Part shown: positions 1 through 6,739 of the stretch, piece after piece
Numbering within the stretch: the stretch's first letter is position 1
Layout of the letters: every line of letters begins with the position of its first letter
From: Pseudomonadota bacterium
GTDB lineage: Bacteria > Myxococcota_A > Polyangia > Haliangiales > Haliangiaceae
Assembly (NCBI GenBank): GCA_023430775.1
Contig: JAEYYY010000611.1
Span: forward strand, 1-16,531
Length of the DNA stretch: 16,531 bases
Direction of reading: 5' to 3'
Made by a program: the position numbers and the translations under genes
Notes under the pieces: generated by a model
The model's database searches: none
What the model was told of the DNA's origin: nothing
What the model saw: only the letters and a program-made list of their open reading frames with translations

Positions 1-479
1 CCGCGGTGGCGCTGCTGCAGGCCGCTGCGGTCGTCGGTCGCAACTTCGCGGTCGGGCTCGCGGCCGACGTGGCGGGCGTCTCGGCGAGCGCGCTCGAGGA
101 GGCGATCGGCGAGGCAGCGGGTGCCGAGGTGGTGACGGCGATCGAGCCCGGACGCTATCGGTTCTCGCACGCGCTGGTCGCCGAGACCTTGGCCAGCGGT
201 CTCGCACCGACGGTGCGCACCCGGCTGCATCGCCGTGCCGCCGAGACGCTGCTCCAGCAGCACGCGGGAGATCCGATGCGCCGTACGGCGAGATCGCGCA
301 TCACTGGCTCGCGGTCGGAGTCGGCGCCACCGGCGAGGCGCTCGATGCGACCGAGCGCGCCGCCGCGCAGGCCGAGCGCCGCGTCGCCTTCGTCGATGCA
401 GCCGAGCATTACGAGCGCGCGCTCGGGGTGCTCGCCGGACATGCGCCCGGGGATGCGCGGCGCCGCGCCGAGTACCTGA
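1..479 (+). pseudogene. 5' fragment of AAA-ATPase/TPR regulator, in frame only to about base 274
   Basis: The reading frame is open from the left window edge (codons starting at base 3), so the gene begins outside the window. The first ~90 residues have the look of the helical segment after the nucleotide-binding domain in large ATPase regulators (LuxR/adenylate-cyclase-associated type): AAVVGRNF, then RYRFSHALVAETL, then RTRLHRRAAETLLQ. After HAGDP (codons to about 274) the translation turns into an Arg/Ser-rich shadow sequence that ends at 479. The expected continuation, YGEIAHHWLAVG, appears in the +2 frame from 284. One base therefore appears to be missing around 273-275 (gatcc/gatgcg). 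This is either a true frameshift that breaks the gene or a sequencing error. Only the part up to about 274 is real coding sequence. Confidence 0.6.
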
Positions 480-2233
480 TCAAGCAAGGCGAGACGCTGG
501 TGCGCGGTGGCGAGCGCGAGCGGGCGAAGGCGCCGTGCGTTGCAGCCTGCGAGCTCGCGAGCTCCCTCGGCGATGGCGTGCTGTACGCTCGCGCGGCGCT
601 CGCCTTCGGAGCCGATGTCGCGGTCGCGATGGTCGACGGCACGCACGGCCACCTCCTCGAACAGGCGCTGTTGCTGCTGCCGACCGCCGACGATCCGTGG
701 CGCGCGAAGGGGATGGCGCGGCTCGCCGCGGCGCGCCAGCCCGCCGATGATCCGCGCGGACCGATCGCGCTGGCGCACGAGGCGATCGCGATGGCGCGCC
801 GGCTCGCTGATCCGCAGGTGATCTACGACGTCACGTTCTCCGCGATCGGCGCGCTCACCGACTTCGAGCAGCCGCGGGTTCGCGTGCCGCTCAACACCGA
901 GGTCGCGCGGACCGCGGCCGCGTGCGGCGATCGCGCGCGCCAGCTGCGCTCGCTCCAGCGCCTCGCCTTCGACATGATCGATCTCGGCGATCCCGACGGC
1001 TTCGAGCGCACCGTCGCCGAGTACGAGCGCATCGGGCTCGCCACCAACCAGCCGCGCTATCGCTGGGTGCCGATCATGTTCCGCGGCATGCAGGCCGGCT
1101 GGCGCGGCGACTTCGCGCTCGAGCAGCAGCTGGTCGACGAGGCGTTCGCGATCCGCGAGAGCGTCGGCGAGGCGGTGGCGCAGCTACGCTCGATGCGCCG
1201 GGTGATGACCACGCGCGCGGTGGTTCCGGCCGCCGACGTCGCGGAGCTCGCGATGGTGATGTCCGGCGGACACCCGATGTTCTCCCGGTTGGTGCGAACA
1301 TGGCTTCACGCGCGAGATGGCCGGCAGGCAGAAGCCCGCGAAGCGCTCGCCACCATCTCGCTGGACAGCCTCGGCGGCTATCTCGAGATTCACGCGGGCA
1401 TCATGTTCGCGCAGGTCGCCTGGGCGCTGCGCGATCGCGAGCTCGCGGCGCGGTTCTACGATCGCCTGCTCGTCGAGGCCGGGCGGCCTGCGATGGTGAC
1501 CAGCATGGGCTTCGTCCTCGAGGGCTTCTGCGATCACGAGCTGATGCGCCTCGCAGCCTTGCTCGGACGCGACGACGACGTCGCTCGCCATGCCGCCTCC
1601 GCGCTCGCGCTGTGCGACAAGCTCGGCGCCACCCCGTTCGCCCGGGCGATCCGCGACGACCTCGCGACGATCGCAGCCGAGCGTGGTGCGCCGGTCGCAG
1701 CAACGCGACCGCGGATCGCCGAACCGATCGCCTGCACGCGCGAAGGCGAGTTCTGGACCGTTCGCGGCTGCGGCGAGCTGTGCAGGATCAAGGACAGCCG
1801 CGGCATGCAGATGCTCGCGACCCTGATCGCGAATCCGAACCTCGACCATCACGTGCTCGACCTCGCGGGTGCGGAGACGGTGGATGCCGGTGATGCTGGG
1901 GAGGTGATCGATCGCGATGCCCGCACCGCTTACCAGGCGCGCCTCCGCGAGCTGCGCGAAGATCTCGAGGAGGCCGAAGCGCGCAACGATCTCGGCCGGC
2001 GCGAGCGGCTCGAGGCCGAGCTCGAGGCGCTCACCGCACAGCTCGCCGGCGCCTACGGCATCGGCGGGCGCGAACGGCGATCGGGCGCCGCGGTCGAGCG
2101 TGCGCGGCAGAACGTGCGGCGCCGGATCGCGGATGCGATGCACCGGATCGCCGAGGCGTGCCCCGCGATCGGGCGCCACCTCGACGTCGCGGTACGGACG
2201 GGAACGACCTGCATCTACCAGCCCGATCGCTGA
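428..2233 (+). CDS. AAA-ATPase/TPR regulator, C-terminal part (downstream of frameshift)
   Basis: This is the main part of the same large regulator. The start given is the first in-frame GTG, but homologous coding sequence clearly extends in this frame back to about 275 (YGEIAHHW and AAEHYERALGVL precede the start), so 428 is a formal start rather than a biological one. Residues ~1-430 are alpha-helical and TPR-like, with repeated Ala/Leu/Arg helices. The C-terminus has a block I recognise from large actinobacterial and myxobacterial ATPase regulators: EGEFWTVRG, then RIKDSRGMQMLATLI, HHVLDL, a long Glu/Arg coiled coil (RLRELREDLEEAEARNDLGR), RARQNVRRRIADAMHRI, and a terminal GRHLDVAVRTGTTC. 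Such proteins are signal-responsive ATPases or transcription regulators; the specific input and target are unknown. The gene ends 21 bases before the convergent murein endopeptidase gene. Confidence 0.75.
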   Translation: MLAGHAPGDARRRAEYLIKQGETLVRGGERERAKAPCVAACELASSLGDGVLYARAALAFGADVAVAMVDGTHGHLLEQALLLLPTADDPWRAKGMARLAAARQPADDPRGPIALAHEAIAMARRLADPQVIYDVTFSAIGALTDFEQPRVRVPLNTEVARTAAACGDRARQLRSLQRLAFDMIDLGDPDGFERTVAEYERIGLATNQPRYRWVPIMFRGMQAGWRGDFALEQQLVDEAFAIRESVGEAVAQLRSMRRVMTTRAVVPAADVAELAMVMSGGHPMFSRLVRTWLHARDGRQAEAREALATISLDSLGGYLEIHAGIMFAQVAWALRDRELAARFYDRLLVEAGRPAMVTSMGFVLEGFCDHELMRLAALLGRDDDVARHAASALALCDKLGATPFARAIRDDLATIAAERGAPVAATRPRIAEPIACTREGEFWTVRGCGELCRIKDSRGMQMLATLIANPNLDHHVLDLAGAETVDAGDAGEVIDRDARTAYQARLRELREDLEEAEARNDLGRRERLEAELEALTAQLAGAYGIGGRERRSGAAVERARQNVRRRIADAMHRIAEACPAIGRHLDVAVRTGTTCIYQPDR

Positions 2234-2254
2234 CGCGAAGCGGGCCTCACGCGA

Positions 2255-3058
2255 TCAGTGGCAGCTGGTCTCGGCCTTCGCGCACTTGAAGCGGACGTGA
2301 ATGTGGTGCGCGTGGTTCCGCCAGTGGCGGACGATGCCGTTGCCCGACCACTGACCGTGCGGGTACTGGAACACGCGATCGAGCCTCGCCTCCGAAACAC
2401 CGTGGCGCTTCGCCCACCGGTAGATCACGCCCTGGACGTTGTAGTCGAGGAAGATCACCCAGACGCCGCCGTCCTTGTTCGCGGTGCGCGTCAGCTTGTT
2501 GAGCAGCGTCCACATCGCGGAGGCGTCGAGGTTGGCCTCGGTCCCGTTGATGAACGAGCTCGGGTAACCGGGCGGCTTGCGCTTGTAGAACAGGCCGATG
2601 TCGACGTCGCGGCCCGACTGGTGCGAGCGGTGATCGCTGACCTTGCCACCGTAGTGCGCGGACAGATCGCCGACCGCGAGGACGTGTGCTTTCGGGTGGA
2701 GCTCGATGGTCTCCTCGATCGCGCGCTTGGTGAACTCGACGGTCGTGCGCGTGCCGAACGCGCGGTAGGGACGGCGGATGTACGCGCCGTCGCCGAGGCG
2801 CAGCCGCACCGGGTTCTTGAGGGAGCCATTCCACGGCACGCCGAACGACTGCGGACCGGCCGCCTCGCGCTTGTCGCGCTTGTTGCGCTTCTTGCGCGGA
2901 CGATCGTCGTCGTTGTCGCGCACCGCGATGTCGCGATTGTCACGCGAGCCGGCAGTGTCGCGCTTCTGTCGTTTACTCGTCTGGGCCTTTCGCGGCTTGG
3001 CTTCCGACGTGGAAGACGCGACGAACAGGCAGAGTGCAACGACAGCAAGCAGACGCAT
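2255..3058 (-). CDS. MepA-like penicillin-insensitive murein endopeptidase (M74/LAS metallopeptidase)
   Basis: Predicted secreted zinc endopeptidase that would cut peptide crosslinks in peptidoglycan. I chose the ATG at 3058 (267 aa) because it puts a clean signal peptide at the N-terminus (MRLLAVVALCLFVASSTSEA). A further in-frame ATG at 3130 would add 24 residues and overlap the upstream stop as TGATG, so it cannot be excluded. Residues 21-70 are a very basic, disordered linker rich in Lys, Arg and Asp. The catalytic domain (~75-260) carries the LAS/MepA signature: SHQSGRDVDIG, with His146 and Asp153 as expected metal ligands, and HHIHVRF, with His252/His254. GDLSAHYGGKVSDHRSH also fits the family. 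It is the last gene of the minus-strand run that begins with the two-component system. The family call is firm; the exact bond cleaved is inferred from the family. Confidence 0.88.
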   Translation of the reverse strand: MRLLAVVALCLFVASSTSEAKPRKAQTSKRQKRDTAGSRDNRDIAVRDNDDDRPRKKRNKRDKREAAGPQSFGVPWNGSLKNPVRLRLGDGAYIRRPYRAFGTRTTVEFTKRAIEETIELHPKAHVLAVGDLSAHYGGKVSDHRSHQSGRDVDIGLFYKRKPPGYPSSFINGTEANLDASAMWTLLNKLTRTANKDGGVWVIFLDYNVQGVIYRWAKRHGVSEARLDRVFQYPHGQWSGNGIVRHWRNHAHHIHVRFKCAKAETSCH

Positions 3059-3129
3059 GAGCGGCCCCCGATTCGAGTGGTGGATACCCAGAATGCGGAT
3101 CCGGTGGACAGCGGGCCAGTTTCTATCCA

Positions 3130-4164
3130 TCAGCCCTTGATGAGCTTGCAGCGTTCGCCGAGGAGCTTGCCGATCGGACGGAGGTCTTCCTGGAGCTTCT
3201 TCTGGAAATCACCGCGCTTGAGGGTGCGCCCGGCGAGGACGAGCTTGCGGAGATCGCCGCACGCGCGGTGCGCTTCGATCAGCGGGGCGAGGCCGCCGTT
3301 ATAGACGCGCGTTTCAGTAAGTGACGCGTTGTTGGGGCGGCGACGGATCCGCAGGTCATCGACCAGCTCGTCGATGATGCGAGCCTTCTGCTCGAGCTTC
3401 TGTGCGCGCGGGAGCTTCGAGTCGTAGAGCTTCTTGAGCTCCGTATAGGTCTTGAGCTGGCGTGCCGCGCGCGGGAGATGGAGCGCCTGACCGAGCGTCC
3501 ACGCGAGCTCCTCGTTCGAGCCGCGCCCGAAGTTGACCTCGACCCAGTGATCGGTGAGCACGTCGGCGACGTACGAGGCGAAGCTCTCGTTGAAGAACGG
3601 CTGGTCGGGCACGAGGACGGTGGCGTGCACCGACTCGTGAAGGACGACGTTGGCGAGCGCGGGGTACGCGTCGTCGCCGCCGCCGAGCATCGTCGACAGC
3701 ACGGGATCGGGGAACCAGCCGCCGGTCGAGTAGGCGCCGGCGGGGCGCACGATCGCGTCGTAGCCCTTGCGCTCGAGCGCGAGCTTCTGCTGCACGGCCT
3801 CGTCCTCGTCGAACCAGCCGAGACCGGCGAAGCAGCCCATGATCGGGAAGCACCAGCGCAGCGGCTTGAACGCGACCGGATCGGCGGCGCCGACGAACCA
3901 CACCGCGGCGGGGCGTCCGAGCCAGACGAAGTGCTTGTAGTTGTTCTTGATGGAGAGGCCATAGGTCCGGCCATACCTGCGGATCTCCGGAATCGCCGCG
4001 AGCAGCATCGCGGTGCGCGTCGGCGTATCGGGATCCTTGATCACGTTCTCGATCTTCTCGGCCTTGCCGAGCAGCTCGAGCTGGCCGTGCGCGCCCTGCG
4101 CGAGGTAGCGCGTCATCAGGCAGCTGCTGGTGAGCAGCAGTACGACGAGAAGGAGGATTCTCAC
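3130..4164 (-). CDS. lipoprotein HExxH aminopeptidase (predicted aminopeptidase, DUF2265/COG4324-like)
   Basis: The start is a GTG at 4164 that overlaps the HIT gene stop as GTGA, giving 344 residues. A frame open further upstream only shadows the HIT gene. The N-terminus is a lipoprotein signal, RILLLVVLLLTSSC, with lipobox Cys15, so the protein is probably anchored to a membrane facing the periplasm. Residues 171-200 hold a gluzincin-type zinc site: VVLHESVHATV (His176, Glu177, His180), followed 12 residues later by FNESFASYV, with Glu193 as likely third ligand. GAYSTGGWFPDPVLSTM and CFAGLGWFDEDEA match what I recall of a family annotated as predicted aminopeptidase in Gram-negative bacteria. 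The C-terminal 100 residues are helical and basic. Its neighbours include a murein hydrolase, which fits an envelope-remodelling role. The substrate is unknown. Confidence 0.85.
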   Translation of the reverse strand: MRILLLVVLLLTSSCLMTRYLAQGAHGQLELLGKAEKIENVIKDPDTPTRTAMLLAAIPEIRRYGRTYGLSIKNNYKHFVWLGRPAAVWFVGAADPVAFKPLRWCFPIMGCFAGLGWFDEDEAVQQKLALERKGYDAIVRPAGAYSTGGWFPDPVLSTMLGGGDDAYPALANVVLHESVHATVLVPDQPFFNESFASYVADVLTDHWVEVNFGRGSNEELAWTLGQALHLPRAARQLKTYTELKKLYDSKLPRAQKLEQKARIIDELVDDLRIRRRPNNASLTETRVYNGGLAPLIEAHRACGDLRKLVLAGRTLKRGDFQKKLQEDLRPIGKLLGERCKLIKG

Positions 4165-4568
4165 AGCTTGTCCGCGATCGCTTTCGCCAGCGCCTCGCCA
4201 TCGGCCAGCTTGCCCGCGCGCCACACGATCCCGAGCCCGGTGCCGTCGTCGTGCATCGGGATGATGTGGAAGTGGACGTGGAACACCGCCTGGTGAGCGG
4301 GCGCGCCATTGTTCTGCAGCACGTTGAAGGACGTGGCCCCTGTCGCCTCGAGCACCGCCCGCGAGATTCGCGGTAGCGCGCGACCGATCGCCGCCGCCGA
4401 CTCGGCGGACAGCTTGTCGAGCGTCTCGGCCGGCTCGCGTGGAATCACCAGCGTGTGGCCGCGCGAGATCGGGTTGATGTCGAGGAACGCGAGCACGTGC
4501 TCGTCCTCGTAGACGCGATGGCAGGGAATCTCGCCGCGCAGGATCTTCGAGAAGATGGTCTCGGCCAT
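4161..4568 (-). CDS. HIT family nucleotide hydrolase (Hint/HinT-like)
   Basis: A 135-residue protein of ordinary HIT length. It has the standard N-terminal segment (IFSKILRGEIPCHRVYEDE), the mid-domain INPISRGHTLVIPR, and the defining histidine triad HVHFHIIP, with His97, His99 and His101. HIT proteins of this branch hydrolyse nucleoside phosphoramidates or related nucleotides; the middle histidine of the triad normally forms the nucleotidyl intermediate. NVLQNNGAPAHQAVFH before the triad is typical of Hint-type members. It is cytoplasmic, with no signal or membrane segment. It lies 12 bases downstream of the response regulator and overlaps the aminopeptidase start by 4 bases (GTGA), so translation is probably coupled. 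Family confidence is high; the physiological substrate cannot be read from the sequence. Confidence 0.93.
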   Translation of the reverse strand: MAETIFSKILRGEIPCHRVYEDEHVLAFLDINPISRGHTLVIPREPAETLDKLSAESAAAIGRALPRISRAVLEATGATSFNVLQNNGAPAHQAVFHVHFHIIPMHDDGTGLGIVWRAGKLADGEALAKAIADKL

Positions 4569-4580
4569 CTGCGTAGCCTA

Positions 4581-5279
4581 TCAGCGATCGAAGCGGTAAC
4601 CCGAGCCGCGCACCGTGATGAAGTGACGCGGCTGCTCGGGATTGATCTCGAACCGCTTGCGCAGCTGACCGACGAAGTTGTCGACGGTGCGCACCGACCC
4701 GGCGGACTGGCCCCACACCAGGTTGAACAGCTGGGTGCGCGAGAACACCTGGCTGGGATGGCGGACGAAGAACACCAGGAGCTCGAACTCGAGGTGGGTC
4801 AGCTTGACCTCCTCGCCGGCGCGGAGCGCGGCGCGCTGGGCGAGATCGATCACGACGTCGCCGAAGGACAGCGTGGTACCGGTGTCGGCGGCCGGCACCG
4901 GCGTGGTGGTGGTCTGGCCGGTGCGCCGCAGCACGGCATCGATCCGCGCCATCAACTCGGCGAGCGCGAACGGCTTGGTGACGTAGTCGTCGGCACCGAG
5001 GCGCAGCGCCGCGACCTTGTCGAACTCGCCGTCGCGCGCGGACAGCACGATGACGGGGACCAGGTTGTCGGTGGCGCGCAGCGTCGACAGCACCTCGAGA
5101 CCGTTCTTCTTCGGCAGGTTGATGTCGAGGAGGATGAGGGCGAAGTCCTCCTCCTCGGTCTGCGCGAGTGCGGCCTCGCCATCGCGCGCGATCTGGGTGG
5201 CGCGACCCGCGAGCTTGAGGTTGAGCGCGAGGCCGGTGGCGATCGCCTCGTCGTCCTCGACGATCAGGATGCGAGTCAC
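4581..5279 (-). CDS. OmpR/PhoB-type response regulator
   Basis: A 232-residue DNA-binding regulator. The receiver domain (1-~120) shows the acidic pair Asp9/Asp10, phospho-acceptor Asp52 in LLDINLPKKNG, Ser80 at the switch position and Lys102 in VTKPF. A linker rich in Thr/Pro/Ala (about 118-133) leads to a winged-helix DNA-binding domain (~134-232), with LTHLEFELLVFFVRHP, SRTQLFNLVWG, RTVDNFVGQLRKRFE and the terminal VRGSGYRFD hairpin. The GTG start at 5279 overlaps the histidine kinase stop as GTGA, a standard sign of coupled translation of a cognate pair. It probably controls its own operon, including the HIT, aminopeptidase and endopeptidase genes downstream, and possibly the divergent genes. 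That target set is inference. Confidence 0.96.
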   Translation of the reverse strand: MTRILIVEDDEAIATGLALNLKLAGRATQIARDGEAALAQTEEEDFALILLDINLPKKNGLEVLSTLRATDNLVPVIVLSARDGEFDKVAALRLGADDYVTKPFALAELMARIDAVLRRTGQTTTTPVPAADTGTTLSFGDVVIDLAQRAALRAGEEVKLTHLEFELLVFFVRHPSQVFSRTQLFNLVWGQSAGSVRTVDNFVGQLRKRFEINPEQPRHFITVRGSGYRFDR

Positions 5280-6217
5280 GTGCGCGCCTCCTTCAAGGGA
5301 GCGGACTTGGTGACCGGCTCGCGGCGGCGCTTGATCCGGATCCGGAATGCGGTGTCGCCGGGGCGCGAATCGAGATCGATCTTGCCGCGGTGACCGCGCA
5401 CGATCGCGCGCACGAACGACAGGCCGAGGCCGATGCCTTCCGCTCCGCCTTCGTGTGCCGCACGGCCGCGCGAGAACTGTTCGAAGATCGCGCGCTGCTC
5501 CGGGCGTTCGATGCCGGGGCCGTTATCGCGCACGATCAGCTCGATCCAGCGCGGGCTCGACTTCGCCTCGACCGAGATCTGCTTCTCGGGACCGGTGTAC
5601 TTCCACGCGTTGGTCAGCAGGTTGGAGAGTGCGCGCACCAGGGTGGGACGATCGCCGACGATGGTCAGGCCGGGCTCCAGCCTGCGCTCGATCTTGGTCG
5701 GGTTCGACAGGGTCTGCGCGTCGAACGCCGCGATCGACTCCTCGACCAGCCCGGCGACGTCGATCCGATCGCGCGCGTACACGTAGCTCGATTGCAGGCG
5801 CGACAGCTCGAGCACGCGGTTGACCAGCGCCTCGAGCCGCGCGGTCTCGCGGCCGAGCAACGACAGCACCTCGGCGCGATCGCCTTCCTCGAGCCGGCCG
5901 TTGCGCAGCGATTCGATCAGCAGGTTGATCGAGGTGATCGGCGTGCGCAGCTCGTGGGACACGCTGGACACGAAGTCGTTCTGGACCAGGACCAGGGAGG
6001 CGCCCTTGCCGACGAAGATCGCGCCGAGGATGTAGCCCGTGATCACGCTGGTACAGAACGTCAGGATCAGCACGCTGAGGATCAACACCGTCGTCGATTG
6101 CCCCGTGATCAGAAGGATCACGCCGATCGCGCTCATCGCGACGGTTGGCAGCAGCGTCGCGAGCATCAGCACGAGCTGCGCCCGGCGGAGCTGTAGGTTC
6201 GCGGGGGGAAATCGCAC
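5276..6217 (-). CDS. sensor histidine kinase with very short extracytoplasmic loop
   Basis: A 313-residue membrane kinase and partner of the adjacent regulator. Two hydrophobic segments (~13-38 and ~42-70) are joined by only a few residues (GQST), so there is almost no periplasmic sensor domain. There is no separate PAS or GAF domain either. The H-box is VSSVSHELRTPITS with His88. The N-box is LSNLLTNAWKYTG (Asn203), and the G-boxes are DNGPGIERPE and GIGLGLSFV. The start is taken as GTG at 6217; no strong ribosome site is visible and the true start could differ slightly. Kinases with this layout often sense a signal within the membrane or through a partner protein. The gene is first in the minus-strand run and is divergent from the small secreted protein at 6323. 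Confidence 0.94.
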   Translation of the reverse strand: MRFPPANLQLRRAQLVLMLATLLPTVAMSAIGVILLITGQSTTVLILSVLILTFCTSVITGYILGAIFVGKGASLVLVQNDFVSSVSHELRTPITSINLLIESLRNGRLEEGDRAEVLSLLGRETARLEALVNRVLELSRLQSSYVYARDRIDVAGLVEESIAAFDAQTLSNPTKIERRLEPGLTIVGDRPTLVRALSNLLTNAWKYTGPEKQISVEAKSSPRWIELIVRDNGPGIERPEQRAIFEQFSRGRAAHEGGAEGIGLGLSFVRAIVRGHRGKIDLDSRPGDTAFRIRIKRRREPVTKSAPLKEART

Positions 6218-6322
6218 GCGGGCGGACTATGCCAGGGATCGAAACCGGACTGGAGTTGTAGATTTTTTCCGCCGGTTCGGAATACACCGCCGGGAGGGGA
6301 AGTTTCGGGTCACTGGTTCGCC
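6218..6322. promoter_or_regulatory. divergent intergenic region with AACCGG/CCGGTT inverted repeat
   Basis: The 105 bases between the histidine kinase and the divergent small secreted protein must hold promoters for both directions. A matched pair AACCGG (6243-6248) and CCGGTT (6272-6277) brackets a locally AT-richer stretch that includes a run of six T (6263-6268). The arms extend imperfectly outward to nine bases. This could be an operator for the response regulator or another factor. A terminator is unlikely because the T-run lies inside the loop, not after the stem. No -35/-10 boxes can be named with confidence in this GC-rich DNA. Confidence 0.3.
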
Positions 6323-6646
6323 ATGGTGTCGTCGCTCAGCCGTCGTCTTACGTTTGCCATCGCCACGACGCTGGCGCTGTTGCTGACGTTCCTGCCGACG
6401 AGCGTCGCGGCGATCAAGGCGGCGATCCAGCAGCAGTCCACGAACACCAACTCCGAAGAGACCCACGAAGAGCTCGTCCACAAGGCGAAAGAGGATCGGG
6501 AGACCAGGACCGAGCGAATCCTCCACGCTCCGGGCCCCGACGTCCCCAGCATCTCGATCGTGCTGGCGCCGCGAGAGAGCGCGCCGCTTCGATCCGTTGC
6601 AACGCCACTTCATCCCTCGCAGTACAGCGTTCGTCGCTTGTTGTGA
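6323..6646 (+). CDS. small secreted protein of unknown function
   Basis: A 107-residue ORF whose N-terminus is a convincing export signal: a basic n-region (SSLSRR), a hydrophobic core (FAIATTLALLLTFLP), then TSVAA as possible cleavage site near residue 30. The mature part is short and charged. It has a Gln/Asn/Glu-rich helix (about 36-66), then a Pro/Ser/Arg segment with no recognisable fold or cysteines. There is no good ribosome binding site; the purine-rich stretch at 6293-6301 is too far from the ATG. It runs in the same direction as the SulP-carbonic anhydrase gene and ends 93 bases before it, so it might be co-transcribed. I do not recognise a family. The signal peptide is the main reason for calling it real. 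Confidence 0.45.
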   Translation: MVSSLSRRLTFAIATTLALLLTFLPTSVAAIKAAIQQQSTNTNSEETHEELVHKAKEDRETRTERILHAPGPDVPSISIVLAPRESAPLRSVATPLHPSQYSVRRLL

Positions 6647-6695
6647 GTGACGCGCTCGCGCGCGTCTGTCACCAGCTCGACAACCTGTAGCGCGT

Positions 6696-6713
6696 CGTGG
6701 GCATACGCCCGCG
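6696..6713 (+). other. short hairpin in leader of the SulP-carbonic anhydrase gene
   Basis: CGTGGGC, loop ATAC, GCCCGCG: a 7-bp stem (one G-U pair) in the leader 27 bases before the chosen start codon. It may be a 5' UTR structure. Such stems are frequent by chance in GC-rich DNA and no T-run follows, so no role is claimed. Confidence 0.25.
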
Positions 6714-6726
6714 TGCGCTCCTGCTC

Positions 6727-6732
6727 GAAGGG
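6727..6732 (+). promoter_or_regulatory. ribosome binding site fixing the SulP-carbonic anhydrase start
   Basis: GAAGGG lies 7 bases before the GTG at 6740. This supports that codon over the longer frame beginning at 6647, whose extra 31 residues are a low-complexity Ser/Arg stretch unlike a SulP N-terminus. An ATG two bases upstream of the GTG is out of frame and stops after five codons. Confidence 0.6.
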
Positions 6733-6739
6733 TTTCCAT

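Noticed and set aside
2258..3304. 348-codon plus-strand frame over the murein endopeptidase
   Set aside because: Composition is Val/Arg/Ala shadow-like, and the minus-strand gene has signal peptide and zinc motifs.
4165..4716. N-terminal extension of the lipoprotein aminopeptidase frame
   Set aside because: It shadows the HIT gene in another frame, and the lipoprotein signal begins exactly at the GTG at 4164.
6647..6739. 31-residue N-terminal extension of the SulP fusion
   Set aside because: Low-complexity Ser/Arg sequence; a ribosome site supports the GTG at 6740.
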